A DNA stretch of 64,000 nt from Acinetobacter schindleri CIP 107287 (lineage in GTDB: Bacteria; Pseudomonadota; Gammaproteobacteria; Pseudomonadales; Moraxellaceae): positions 551,202 through 615,201 of the forward strand of contig NZ_KB849575.1 of the NCBI RefSeq assembly GCF_000368625.1. Direction: 5' to 3'. Shown here in pieces: positions 1 to 8,969 of the stretch. The notes under the pieces are model-generated. The model did no database searches. It was not told the DNA's origin and saw only the letters and a program-made list of their open reading frames with translations. The translations under genes were made by a program, and so were the position numbers. Position 1 is the first letter of the stretch. Every line of letters begins with the position of its first letter.

Positions 1-698
1 TTTAGATTTTGCCAGATATCGGCAAATATCTGTTCCACACATTGTTCATGGAAACCGTTGTGCTGACGATACGAAATAATATAAGCCAATATGCTCTTAT
101 AACAAGGTTTTTTACCTTGATAGCGTATAAATACTGTACCCCAGTCTGGTTGTCCAGTGACTGGACAGTTACTTCTTAATAAATGTGAATATAGCTGAAC
201 TTCGACATTTTCATCGCTTTTATTATCTAGAGCCAATAACGTTGCATCAGGATGATTTTCCAGACGTTCTGGGATCAGTTCATCCAGGCAGATTCCTTCA
301 GGCTTGGCAATGTCCAGCTCATCTATATGGAACAGATCTAGCTTTACGTCCGCTTCAGCGGCTTTAGATAAATCCTGTTCGACTGTCGCAATAAAAGCTG
401 CTTTAGACTCAAACTTGGCAAAATTCAGACTGTTGAAATACAGCTTAAGAGATTTGGATTCAATCAAGTTTGGAGAAGATGCGGGTAAAGTCATTCGACC
501 AATTGCGACCTGTGGTACACCGGCAGCATTTAACCAGGATATTTCAAAAATATGCCACCAGTCCGTACCTTGTTGAATTGCTTCAATATGAGCATATTTC
601 TCACGCGCAGGCGCACGTGAGATTGGGTACAGAATCTCCGGTTGATATTCTGTTGGATAGTTGGTTTCTTTACCAAGAAGAGAATGTTCTACACTCAT
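1..698 (-). CDS. queF: NADPH-dependent 7-cyano-7-deazaguanine reductase QueF (C-terminus outside window)
   Basis: Reduces preQ0 to preQ1 in queuosine biosynthesis, in the cytoplasm. Reading down from the ATG at 698-696 the frame is open to the window edge, giving about 232 residues. The catalytic cysteine lies in the motif SNCPVTGQPDW, and a family-typical HNGFHEQCVEQIF stretch follows. The long two-domain (E. coli-type) enzyme is about 270-280 residues, so roughly 40 residues are missing beyond base 1. The start overlaps the stop of the upstream ABC permease gene by one base (TAATG), so translation is probably coupled. Family assignment is secure; an operon role with the ABC exporter is inferred only from spacing. 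Confidence 0.93.
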   Translation of the reverse strand, partial: MSVEHSLLGKETNYPTEYQPEILYPISRAPAREKYAHIEAIQQGTDWWHIFEISWLNAAGVPQVAIGRMTLPASSPNLIESKSLKLYFNSLNFAKFESKAAFIATVEQDLSKAAEADVKLDLFHIDELDIAKPEGICLDELIPERLENHPDATLLALDNKSDENVEVQLYSHLLRSNCPVTGQPDWGTVFIRYQGKKPCYKSILAYIISYRQHNGFHEQCVEQIFADIWQNL

Positions 699-1471
699 TA
701 TTCACGCATTCCTGAACCACGAGACAATAAATAGTAAGCAATACCGTATAACACAGCACACCAGAAGGTAATCACAGCCAATGAAATGGAAACATTGACA
801 TCGCTATGACCTAAAATGCCGAAACGGAATGCATTCACCATATAGACGATCGGGTTAATTAAAGAGAGATTTTGCCAAAAAGGGCTTAAAACACTGATGG
901 CATAGAATACACCACCTAAATAAGTCAGGGGAGTCAGCACAAAAGTGGGGATAATCGAGATGTCATCAAAGGATTTGGCATATACCGCATTAATAAAGCC
1001 ACCCAATGAAAACAGTAGCGAAGTAACGAGTACTGTATATATAGTTACGAACCAGTTAGTAATATATAAGTCAGTAAAAAATAGACTCATGCTGGTCACA
1101 ATAATTGCCACCAAAATACCACGTGCCACGCCACCTAGAACATAGCCCCACAGGATTGCATGTAGCGGTACCGGACTCATAATCAGTTCTTCAATGCTCT
1201 TTTGAAATTTAGAGCTAAAGAAGCTGGAAGATACGTTGGCATAACTGTTGGTAATGACCGCCATCATGATCAAACCGGGCACAATGAACTGCATATAGCT
1301 AAAGCCGCCCATTTCTCCAATCCGTGAACCCACCAGATTACCAAAAATCACGAAATATAAAGTCATGGTAATGGCAGGTGGAAGTAGGGTTTGGGGCCAG
1401 ATCCGCATAAAGCGGCGGATTTCTTTATAAATGATGGTATAGAGGGCAACGCCAAGCTGATTTAAATTCAT
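698..1471 (-). CDS. ABC-2 type exporter permease (YadH-like)
   Basis: A 257-residue integral inner-membrane protein with about six hydrophobic segments and no nucleotide-binding motifs, typical of ABC-2 permeases of the YadH/NodJ type. It overlaps the ATPase gene upstream by 4 bp and touches queF downstream, so the three are likely co-transcribed. The substrate cannot be told from sequence; relatives export lipids, polysaccharides or drugs. The ATG start lies inside the end of the ATPase gene, as expected for coupled translation. Confidence 0.85.
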   Translation of the reverse strand: MNLNQLGVALYTIIYKEIRRFMRIWPQTLLPPAITMTLYFVIFGNLVGSRIGEMGGFSYMQFIVPGLIMMAVITNSYANVSSSFFSSKFQKSIEELIMSPVPLHAILWGYVLGGVARGILVAIIVTSMSLFFTDLYITNWFVTIYTVLVTSLLFSLGGFINAVYAKSFDDISIIPTFVLTPLTYLGGVFYAISVLSPFWQNLSLINPIVYMVNAFRFGILGHSDVNVSISLAVITFWCAVLYGIAYYLLSRGSGMRE

Positions 1472-2403
1472 TGCGCAGCTCCATTGAGGTTTTTCTCAAC
1501 CATTTTCACAAACAATTCTTCAAGACGGTTGGATTTGTTACGCATACTACGTACTTGGATATTCTGTGCTTCGAGTAACTGGAACAGTTCATTCATACTA
1601 TGTGCTTTATCTAAAGTGACTTCCAATGTCATTGGATCGACCAGATTAAACTTCACACCAATAATATCGAGCTGGAGAGGTTCGATTGGTTCGGCCAGAT
1701 CGAAGATAAAGGATTCTTCATTTAGCTGATTGAGGAAGTTCTTCATGGTGGTGTCTTCTTTAATGACACCACGGTCAATGATTGCAATCCGGCGACACAG
1801 CATCTCTGCTTCTTCTAAGTAGTGAGTGGTCAGAATGATTGATGTACCTTTATTGTTCATCTCATTCAGAAAGTCCCACATCGAGCGACGCAGCTCGATA
1901 TCGACACCCGCCGTTGGTTCATCCAGAATTAACAGTTTTGGTTCATGCATCATGGCACGAGCGATCATCAGACGACGTTTCATCCCGCCTGAAAGCATGC
2001 GTGCCTGTGTAGCGCGTTTTTCCCACAAACCCAGTTGGTTTAAATATTCTTCGGCACGTTCTTGAGCAATTTTCTTTGGAATACCGTAATAACCCGCCTG
2101 CGTAACAAGGATGTCGAACGTTTTCTCGAACTGGGAGAAGTTGAATTCTTGTGGTACTACGCCTAAACACTGTTTCGCTTCAGAAGGGTGGGTATCCAAG
2201 TTGTGACCAAAAATCTCAACAGTCCCAGAGGTTTTTCTTGTTAAGGAACTAATGATGCCGATGGTTGTAGATTTACCTGCACCATTCGGGCCGAGCAGGG
2301 CATAAAACTCACCCTCTGGTACATCCAGATTAATACCTTTTAATGCTTGAAAGCCATTGCGATAGGTCTTTGACAAATCCCTTAAGGTCAATGCATCAGT
2401 CAT
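1468..2403 (-). CDS. ABC-2 type exporter ATP-binding protein (YadG-like)
   Basis: A 311-residue ATPase partner of the adjacent permease. Walker A GPNGAGKST is near residues 38-46, the signature LSGGMKRR near 138-145, Walker B LLILDEP near 158-164, and a switch histidine follows in ILTTHYLEEAE. About 80 further C-terminal residues form the accessory domain common in ABC-2 ATPases. The 4-bp overlap with the permease gene supports a two-gene transporter. The transported substrate is unknown. Confidence 0.9.
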   Translation of the reverse strand: MTDALTLRDLSKTYRNGFQALKGINLDVPEGEFYALLGPNGAGKSTTIGIISSLTRKTSGTVEIFGHNLDTHPSEAKQCLGVVPQEFNFSQFEKTFDILVTQAGYYGIPKKIAQERAEEYLNQLGLWEKRATQARMLSGGMKRRLMIARAMMHEPKLLILDEPTAGVDIELRRSMWDFLNEMNNKGTSIILTTHYLEEAEMLCRRIAIIDRGVIKEDTTMKNFLNQLNEESFIFDLAEPIEPLQLDIIGVKFNLVDPMTLEVTLDKAHSMNELFQLLEAQNIQVRSMRNKSNRLEELFVKMVEKNLNGAAQ

Positions 2404-2592
2404 GGAGATCTCAAATGGTGAAAAATTGAGATATTGTGAGTGATCTGTATAAATAAGCCAAGTGATTGAGTGGGAATTCTTTTATAAAGGTGTGAGAAGA
2501 TTGTTCAAAGCGTAGTCACTAAAATCACTAGCTTATATATAGTTGTTTACCTTATGCGATTTTTTGTTATGATGTGCGCACTCCTCATATAA

Positions 2593-2668
2593 GCGCTCAT
2601 AGCTCAACTGGATAGAGTACAGGTCTCCGAAGCCTGTGGCGTGGGTTCGAGTCCCGCTGAGCGCACCA
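2593..2668 (+). tRNA. tRNA-Arg (anticodon CCG)
   Basis: A 76-nt cloverleaf with encoded CCA. The acceptor strand GCGCTCA (2593-2599) pairs with TGAGCGC (2658-2664), followed by discriminator A and CCA. The anticodon arm CAGGT-CTCCGAA-GCCTG places CCG at positions 34-36, so it reads CGG arginine codons. The T arm contains GGTTCGAGTCC. A TTGTTT / TATGAT-like promoter pair lies about 20-50 bp upstream. Its last 14 bases plus the adjacent downstream base recur at 39258-39272, marking it as the probable insertion site of the large accessory segment. Confidence 0.95.
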
Positions 2669-2743
2669 TTTCTTTATTTGAATAAATCCTATCCAATCAT
2701 AATATTATTAAAGATTAATAACTTAAATCTTTCTATTGTCCGA
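2655..2743 (+). repeat. Left copy of an 89-bp direct repeat covering the tRNA-Arg 3' end (attL-like)
   Basis: Bases 2655-2743 align without gaps to 39258-39346. The first 15 bp (CGCTGAGCGCACCAT, the last 14 tRNA bases and one more) are identical and the remaining 74 bp differ at 16 positions by my hand alignment, about 82% identity overall. Duplication of a tRNA 3' end is what integrative elements leave behind. The copy stops exactly at the left end of the IS903-like element, so the original repeat may have been longer. Confidence 0.7.
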
Positions 2744-3784
2744 GGCTTTGTTGCACAAAGATTTAAAAGACAACACTCTGCTCATTTGAACAGAATTCAA
2801 GTGACAACTTGGGTATGAGGACGACCTAATTCTGTAAATTTGTTCAATACGGCTATGCGTGCATGAATCTCATTCACCTGACTAGAAAAACTCCTTGCTG
2901 TTAATTTATCACCTAATAGTTTGATGCAATGCATCTTGGTTTCAACTAAACTTCGACGATGATAACCAGACCATTTTTTCCAAAGCGTTCTTCCTAAACT
3001 TTTAACTGTTTTCAGTAACTCATTCCGCTCTAAAGATCTCAATTTCTGATCTTTCCATGGTTTTGCATTTTTTTCTTGGCGGAATGACCGCATGTGCATC
3101 TCGATCTAGAATGACTTGTCTGCAGTGCTTCGTGTCATAAGCACCATCGGTATAGACCGAATCAATTCGTTCATCTAAGGGAATTTGAGCAAGTAAATCA
3201 CCGAGTACTTGCGAATCGCTCACATTATTTGTAGTAAGCTGTACTGCACGTATTTGCAAGGTTTCAGCATCGATGCCAATATGAAGCTTACGCCATTGGC
3301 GACGATATTCAGGTCCATGTTTCTTACGTTTCCACTCACCTTCACCTAGAAACTTTAAGCCAGTTGAGTCGACGAGTAGATGTAGCCCATCACTACTTTT
3401 TTGATAGCTAATCGCAATATTAATATGTTTTTGTCTTCGACAAAGCGTACTGTAATCTGGTGCGGTCCAATTTAATCTACAAAGTTTAATCAGACTTTGA
3501 ACAAAACCTGTGACCATGCGTAAAGAGAGTCTAAATAAAGATTTGATCATTAAACAGCATTGAATAGCCTTATCGGAGTAAGTTTGATTTCGACCTTGCT
3601 TGTCTTGTGGTTGTGCATACCACTGAGTGTTTGGATCAAACCAAATGGAAATGTTGCCCCGATTAATAAGAGCGCGATTATAGGAAGACCAGTTGGTTGT
3701 ACGATAAGTTTTAGGAGTATGTTTATTCATTTTGAAATTATAGGACTGAATAAACCTTATAGGCTAGGTTTGTGCAACAAAGCC
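2744..3784. mobile_element. IS5-family (IS903-like) insertion sequence
   Basis: The ends are perfect 16-bp inverted repeats, GGCTTTGTTGCACAAA at 2744 and its complement ending at 3784, resembling the IS903 terminus. The element is 1,041 bp, the size expected for this group, and holds one transposase gene on the minus strand. IS903 normally makes a 9-bp target duplication; the flanks (ATTGTCCGA left, GACTTTATT right) do not match, so a deletion or recombination probably followed insertion. Confidence 0.88.
2797..3730 (-). pseudogene. IS903-like transposase, frameshifted
   Basis: Two overlapping reading frames together make one IS5/IS903-type transposase of about 310 residues. The first runs from the ATG at 3730 to a stop at 3020 and contains the DDE-domain start (LLVDSTGLK and VYTDGAYD). 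The second, one base ahead, carries the C-terminal conserved part (RNELLKTVK, WSGYHRRSLVETKMHC with the catalytic Glu). The break falls at a run of seven A residues on the coding strand near 3069-3075, where six would restore the frame. It is most likely an inactive copy; transcriptional slippage on the A-run could still make some full-length enzyme. Confidence 0.85.
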
Positions 3785-3931
3785 GACTTTATTTATTAAT
3801 ATTAAAATAGAGTGATTCTGATGAATTTAATTTAGATCATTCCAGCTCCAAAATGAGGCTGTCTCATGTCTAGGATACTGGGAGCAATCCAGATTTTATA
3901 TTCATACTGACGTATAGTGCAAATCGAATCT

Positions 3932-4213
3932 TCATAGTTTTTTTTCTAAATTGTTTATTTTTAGAATAAAGATAAAAAGTACAGGACTTAGAAATATCCA
4001 TAGAGCCACAAAGCTAATACTCGAGCTAAACTGGGTACGCAATAAAAACATTGCGACGAATAAGAAAATACCCGCAACGAATTTAGTGTGCGTAGGAAAA
4101 TTCGCTAAAAAAGTGTAACGAGATTTTCGGGTTTTTAGGATCTGCTTTTCACTTACCGTATAAAAACCAAAACAGCTCAGCCAAAGCAGACCGATCACTG
4201 CAATCCATATCAT
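3932..4213 (-). CDS. Small membrane protein, DUF3325-like, of the iron-uptake operon
   Basis: A 93-residue protein with three hydrophobic segments. Its position as the last gene after a PepSY membrane protein, overlapping it by 4 bp, matches the DUF3325 proteins found at the end of TonB-receptor/DUF3649/PepSY operons. The molecular function is not known; a role next to the PepSY reductase-like protein in handling imported ferric complexes is inferred from context only. Confidence 0.6.
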   Translation of the reverse strand: MIWIAVIGLLWLSCFGFYTVSEKQILKTRKSRYTFLANFPTHTKFVAGIFLFVAMFLLRTQFSSSISFVALWIFLSPVLFIFILKINNLEKKL

Positions 4214-5769
4214 GTTGATGATTCCTGTTGCGTGACTTTTAGTTTGGCCTGAATTTTATTGACCGCCTTTTGCTGAATGGGCGTAATTTTCTGGTGTAAA
4301 AAAAGGGCAAGCAGTGCCAAGCTCCATAGCATCAGATCGATTCTCAGAAACGGCCAGTAAGTTGTAAAAGAATCAATATAGTCATGGGAAATGAGATAAT
4401 AAATATTGATCAGCGGCAGCATAAAAGCAGTACCAATCAGGATTTTAAGCTGAGTCTTCCATAAATATTGCTGCGGTGTTAAACATGCCAGAATGAAACT
4501 GCCGAGCCAAATACTGAAAAAACTATAAATTTCATAATTTGGTGCACTTACAGGGATGCTGATAAAACGATTCGCATAGAGATAAGCCAGCATGGCAAGC
4601 GGCAAGCCAATGATCATGGTGATATTCAAGCGGTTCACCAAATAATGTCCGAGATGAAACCGCGCTGATTTTTTCTGCATCTGGCGCTTCAGACTCCACA
4701 GCAGCAGACCGGAGGCAATCATGGCACAGCCCAATAGGCCAGAGAAAAACAGTCCTAAACGTAAGGCTGGCTCGGCAAAACGCGCCATATGCAAGCCATA
4801 CATGCCGGCATTGAGTGTGGCAATTGCACTTTCATTGCGTGTATTTTCAAGCAATTTTCCGGTAGCGGCATTTAAAATGAGCTGTGCCTGATTTCGGGTA
4901 ATGGAGTGATCTTTCAGTTGGGTTAAGGTCATGTGTGCCAGCTGGGTATTGGGCTGCTTGACCGTGATATTGTCAAATTCCGCATGTCCCCAGTGTTGCT
5001 GCGCCGTGGTGATAAAATGTTGAATTGGCAGCATCTGGGTTTTCACAGGAACTGAGGGGGTGGCTGATGTATTGATTGTGCGAATTTCTTCAAAATATTG
5101 AAAGGGATTGTCTGGATAAAGTTTTTTCATACCGGAAGGCAACACGATATAAAAGAAAATCGCCAACCCGGTAAATGTCATGGTCAAAAAGAACGGCAGA
5201 GCAATCACTGAACTAACATTATGAAAATCCAGATAAGAGCGCTGTCCTTTAAAGGCTCTTAGGGTAAAAAAGTCTGTCAGGATTTTTTTATGGGTAATGA
5301 TTCCTGAAATTAGAGTCAGTAACATGATAAAGGCAGCAATCGTCACAATGAGACGACCAATCGTGTAGGGCATACCATAGAGCTGAAAATGAAAATTATA
5401 GAAAAAATTTCCCCCTTGTGTGGCTGAAAGTTGTAATTCTTTTCCTGTCGAAGCATTCAGGGTTTTGACTTCATAGCCACCATCCATTTTTTGCCAATAA
5501 ACTTTATTCACAGGTGAATCTTGATTGGCAACTCCGATATACCAGTTTTGGGCGTCCGGTGCATGCTGCTGTAAATAGCTGTAAGCAGATTTTAAGGCAG
5601 TTTCCTGATTGACCTGCATTGTGGCAAATTCAGGCTGCATCCATAGACTGATTTCATGTCGGTAATAGGTGACCGCGCCTGTTAAAAAGATCGCAAAGAG
5701 TAACCAGCCAAAGCTTAAACCCAGCCATGAATGTAACCATGCCATGGATTGACGGACAGATTTATGCAT
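4210..5769 (-). CDS. PepSY-associated TM protein (PiuB-like, iron-regulated membrane protein)
   Basis: A 519-residue inner-membrane protein starting MHKSVRQSMAWLHSWLGLSFGW, the usual first helix of PepSY-TM proteins, with further membrane helices around residues 140-160, 190-215, 340-360 and in the C-terminal 130 residues. Conserved histidines in or near the helices (HSWLG, FHFQLYG, DFHNVSS) resemble haem-binding sites of related ferric-siderophore reductases. It lies between two small membrane proteins and downstream of a TonB receptor and Fur box, so a role in iron release or reduction after siderophore uptake is likely. Direct biochemical function is inferred from family. Confidence 0.82.
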   Translation of the reverse strand: MHKSVRQSMAWLHSWLGLSFGWLLFAIFLTGAVTYYRHEISLWMQPEFATMQVNQETALKSAYSYLQQHAPDAQNWYIGVANQDSPVNKVYWQKMDGGYEVKTLNASTGKELQLSATQGGNFFYNFHFQLYGMPYTIGRLIVTIAAFIMLLTLISGIITHKKILTDFFTLRAFKGQRSYLDFHNVSSVIALPFFLTMTFTGLAIFFYIVLPSGMKKLYPDNPFQYFEEIRTINTSATPSVPVKTQMLPIQHFITTAQQHWGHAEFDNITVKQPNTQLAHMTLTQLKDHSITRNQAQLILNAATGKLLENTRNESAIATLNAGMYGLHMARFAEPALRLGLFFSGLLGCAMIASGLLLWSLKRQMQKKSARFHLGHYLVNRLNITMIIGLPLAMLAYLYANRFISIPVSAPNYEIYSFFSIWLGSFILACLTPQQYLWKTQLKILIGTAFMLPLINIYYLISHDYIDSFTTYWPFLRIDLMLWSLALLALFLHQKITPIQQKAVNKIQAKLKVTQQESST

Positions 5770-5772
5770 GGT

Positions 5773-6051
5773 TTAACCTATGAAGCGGGAGATGGTAAAT
5801 AAGCTAAGGAAAGGAAGCAGGCTATAGACCGAAAGCTTTTTTAAACTCTGGATACAGAAGATGCCAATCACAAAACAGACATAAAAAATCAGGGCAGTAA
5901 AGGTGGCCAAATAGACGGATTCCGCTTTGGGCAGAAAAACCTGTAGAAAGTAAGCCAGATCGAGTGCGATCAAATAACTGCACAAGTAGCCCATGCCAAA
6001 GGTCATGCCTAAGCGATAGAAAATGGCGAGTGGCTGCATTACAGACATCAT
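5773..6051 (-). CDS. Small membrane protein, DUF3649-like
   Basis: A 92-residue protein with three predicted membrane helices, the first enriched in small residues (GMTFGMGYLCSY). The gene sits directly before the PepSY gene (3 bp gap) and after the DUF4198 gene, as DUF3649 proteins do in proteobacterial siderophore receptor operons. Two adjacent ATG codons follow an AAGG ribosome-binding site, so the exact start is uncertain by one codon. Function is unknown beyond the operon association. Confidence 0.6.
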   Translation of the reverse strand: MMSVMQPLAIFYRLGMTFGMGYLCSYLIALDLAYFLQVFLPKAESVYLATFTALIFYVCFVIGIFCIQSLKKLSVYSLLPFLSLFTISRFIG

Positions 6052-6094
6052 ATTTGGCCTTGAATAAATCTATACTGATGAAAATCTAAAAAAC

Positions 6095-6706
6095 TTAATG
6101 AACAAAACTTAAAGTCGTGACCAGATACTGTTTTTTATAGGCCTGCTGATTTAACTTTCCTGCCTTGTCTGCTTCTTTGCTGACTTCAATGACATATTGA
6201 CCTTTCCATGGCGTGGCAATGGTAATTTGGCCTTGGCCGTTGGTGGTGTATTTTTTTAGCCAGAATTGCGGGGAAAAGACTGTGACTTCAACATCCGCAG
6301 CAGCTTTACCCTGATACAGCACAGTGAATGTATTGCTGTTGATCTGGGTCGGGACAATATCCAGTTCGGACTCTGCTTTCAAGTTTTGTCTGCCGGATTT
6401 GGCATGATAGCTCAGCAATGATTCTCCATAGATCAATTCATGACTGAGCTGGACATCGGTCTGGCCTTGGGTTGCATAGAGCAAATGATCCTGTTGCATT
6501 TGAGGACTAAATGTTTTTTTGGCCTGAACGGCCTTTGCCTGATTGAAAGACTTGAGGGCACCTTGCTGCGTTTCTTTGAGCTGTTCACTATATTCACCAA
6601 AGAACGCATGAGTCTGCTGATTTGTGCCACGTTCTAGCCAAAGCATATGCGCCTGAGCTGAAAGTGTGATAGACAGGCCAAGGGTCAAAGCGATCATTTT
6701 TTTCAT
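6095..6706 (-). CDS. Periplasmic DUF4198-family protein
   Basis: A 203-residue secreted protein with a signal peptide ending in LSAQA; the predicted mature protein begins with HMLWLERG. DUF4198 proteins often show this N-terminal His-x-x-Trp/Leu-Leu-Glu pattern and usually accompany metal uptake systems. The C-terminal half (about 115-200) looks like an Ig-like or carboxypeptidase-regulatory beta-sandwich (FTVLYQGKAAADVEVTV, TTNGQGQITIATPWKGQYVIEV would be its strands). It lies between the TonB receptor and the small membrane proteins and is presumably iron-regulated with them. A metal-binding role is inferred. Confidence 0.7.
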   Translation of the reverse strand: MKKMIALTLGLSITLSAQAHMLWLERGTNQQTHAFFGEYSEQLKETQQGALKSFNQAKAVQAKKTFSPQMQQDHLLYATQGQTDVQLSHELIYGESLLSYHAKSGRQNLKAESELDIVPTQINSNTFTVLYQGKAAADVEVTVFSPQFWLKKYTTNGQGQITIATPWKGQYVIEVSKEADKAGKLNQQAYKKQYLVTTLSFVH

Positions 6707-6777
6707 TTGTTTTACCTATTTTTGTGTATGTAGTGATGATTTAGCCCTGAACATGTCATTAAGGCTAAGCTTGAAAA

Positions 6778-8934
6778 TCAGTATTTAAATTTCACGGCAA
6801 CGCTGTAATTCGCTGGTGCACCATAAAAACCTTGCTGATTGGGGAAATTAAACAAATATTTTTCATTGGTCAGATTGTTGCCGTTGGCTTGCAAGGTCAT
6901 ATGCTCATTCAGTTCATAGCTGGCCATTAAGTTCACGAGCGCATAGGCATCCTGCTCAATGACTCCAGCTTTCTGGGTAATCACTCCATTGGCGGTTGCT
7001 TCAGGCACATCCAGATAGGTTTGATCCTGCCACTGCACACCAAGGCCCAGTTTCAGTTTTGGAATTTGTGGCACCTGATAGGTCGTTAAAAGATTAAAAG
7101 ACTGGGTCGGATTGAAGGTACGCGCATCACCGCCATTGATCAGATCTTTCAGGCTAAACTGGGTATAACCAAAGCTTAAGTTTAAATAGTCGGTCACTTG
7201 TCCTGCCAAGCCGAACTCGTAGCCTTGGGAACGCAGGTCACTGACCTGAGTTGTGCGTAAAGTCGGGATACCATCAGAATCACGAAGCGGATAATTACTT
7301 TGCTCCGTTCTGAACACAGCCATGGTGGCGGTAAGCTTGTCATCTAGCCAAGAACCTTTGACTCCGACTTCATAGCTTTCACCTTCGATCGGTTTGTTAA
7401 TGCTGCCATCATCTGCTTTGGTGGTTTGCGGACGGAAAATCGAGGTATAACTCAGATAGCCTGTATATTCAGGGCTAAAGTTATAGGTCAGACCGGCATA
7501 GGGTAAAACTTTATCTTCATCATAAACAGTATCTTTTCCATAACTACTGCCACTGCTTTCAGCCTGAACGTAGTTCGCACCTAAAAGCAGTTTCAGATCA
7601 TCATTCAGATGCAGTCGGGTCGCAGCATAAAGGCTCTGGTTCTTCTGCCGGATATGCATTTCCCCACTGGTTTTCGATAGATCCCAGCTCGGTTCTTCTG
7701 GGCTAAAACTGGCTAAATCTGTGGTCAGCGGATTGGCAAAGCTGCCAGCATAACCCAATTCATCCAGACGATTTTTAGCCCAAACATAGCCCAATGAGGC
7801 TTCATGGCGTTGTCCCCAAAGCGGATAGGTACCGCTGAAACTCAGGCTGGCTTGTTGTTCTTTATTGTCATCAATATACATGCCTGGATATAGGAAGATG
7901 CCTGAAGTGCCATTTGGACCGGGGTTGCCCAATAGGAACAAGAGTTTTGAATCCCGCTGAGTCTGTTTTTCATCATAAGTTAGTTTGGCTGTCCAGTCGC
8001 CACCCAGTTTTTGTTCCAGCTCGGCAAAGTAACTTTTAATATTGCTATCCCAATAGGTCCAGCTTGGGCTGTAATTATAATTCCGTGAGTAACTGAGCTG
8101 CTCGCCTTCGGTATTGATCAGCGGATTAGAACCCCAATTCACACCATTCGGCTTGTGATTGGTTTCGGTATAGCCAGCAGTGAATAGGGTTGTATCAGTT
8201 AGATCTGCCTCCACAACAGCACCTATGCCGTTCTTTTCCAGTGTATAACGATCCAGATAACTGTCGCCATTTTGTTGATAGCCAAATACACGGCCTCTGA
8301 CTTTTCCATCCTGGGTGAGAGGAGAGGATATATCTGCTTCATAGCGCTGCGTATTCCATGAACCGTAACTGGCATTCAAGGTTGCCTGAAGTTCCTGAGT
8401 CGGGCGTTTGCGAATCATGTTAATGGTTGCACCAGGATCACCAATTCCATTATTTAAGGCATTCGCGCCTTTGACCACTTCGATACGGTCAAACAAAAAA
8501 CTGTCCGGATTATCATTATTATAATTATAGCCTTCGAGTGGAATACCAACGCCATCCACTAAAACATTTGAAATCTCGAAACCTCGGGCAAGGTAGGAGG
8601 TCCGTTCCGTTTCCTGATTGTTTACAATAATGCCAGGGGCATTACGCAGTACGTCCCGGGTATTATCCAAGGCAAAGTCATCCAGTTGCTGGCGGGTAAG
8701 GACATTGACTGTTTGCGGCGTTTCCTTAAGTGGAATATTCAGTTTTGAGGCGGTTGACGAGTTTTGGATGATATAGGCTTTACTCTGTTCAGAGCTGAGC
8801 TCACTCTGTTCTGATTCCGCTGTAACGGTAATCGTCGGTAATTGCTGAGTATCATCGGCAAAACTTTGCTGTGTAATTAAAATCGAAAAACTGAGTAAAG
8901 ATAGCTTAAATGATGAAGGAACGGTGTAAGACAT
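6778..8934 (-). CDS. TonB-dependent siderophore receptor
   Basis: A 718-residue outer-membrane receptor. A signal peptide (about 1-26, ending QSFA) precedes a TonB-box-like ITVTAE segment near residue 37, a plug domain (about 65-175, with LDDFALDNTRDVLRNAPG and NMIRKRPT typical of the TonB-siderophore class) and a 22-strand barrel ending in the classical C-terminal aromatic VAVKFKY. A strong Fur-box match lies just upstream (8951-8969), so the operon 8934-3932 should be derepressed in low iron. The actual ligand cannot be read from sequence; the class includes receptors for catecholate and hydroxamate siderophores. Confidence 0.9.
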   Translation of the reverse strand: MSYTVPSSFKLSLLSFSILITQQSFADDTQQLPTITVTAESEQSELSSEQSKAYIIQNSSTASKLNIPLKETPQTVNVLTRQQLDDFALDNTRDVLRNAPGIIVNNQETERTSYLARGFEISNVLVDGVGIPLEGYNYNNDNPDSFLFDRIEVVKGANALNNGIGDPGATINMIRKRPTQELQATLNASYGSWNTQRYEADISSPLTQDGKVRGRVFGYQQNGDSYLDRYTLEKNGIGAVVEADLTDTTLFTAGYTETNHKPNGVNWGSNPLINTEGEQLSYSRNYNYSPSWTYWDSNIKSYFAELEQKLGGDWTAKLTYDEKQTQRDSKLLFLLGNPGPNGTSGIFLYPGMYIDDNKEQQASLSFSGTYPLWGQRHEASLGYVWAKNRLDELGYAGSFANPLTTDLASFSPEEPSWDLSKTSGEMHIRQKNQSLYAATRLHLNDDLKLLLGANYVQAESSGSSYGKDTVYDEDKVLPYAGLTYNFSPEYTGYLSYTSIFRPQTTKADDGSINKPIEGESYEVGVKGSWLDDKLTATMAVFRTEQSNYPLRDSDGIPTLRTTQVSDLRSQGYEFGLAGQVTDYLNLSFGYTQFSLKDLINGGDARTFNPTQSFNLLTTYQVPQIPKLKLGLGVQWQDQTYLDVPEATANGVITQKAGVIEQDAYALVNLMASYELNEHMTLQANGNNLTNEKYLFNFPNQQGFYGAPANYSVAVKFKY

Positions 8935-8950
8935 TCTGTTTAATGTAAGT

Positions 8951-8969
8951 GATAATAATTATCATTAAT
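8951..8969. promoter_or_regulatory. Fur box upstream of the TonB receptor operon
   Basis: GATAATAATTATCATTAAT matches the 19-bp Fur consensus at 15 positions by hand count. It ends 17 bp before the receptor start codon on the minus strand, a position that would block transcription or translation initiation. Confidence 0.8.

Noticed and set aside
3785..3931. Possible remnant gene right of the IS903-like element
   Set aside because: Too short and no frame shows similarity to a protein I know.
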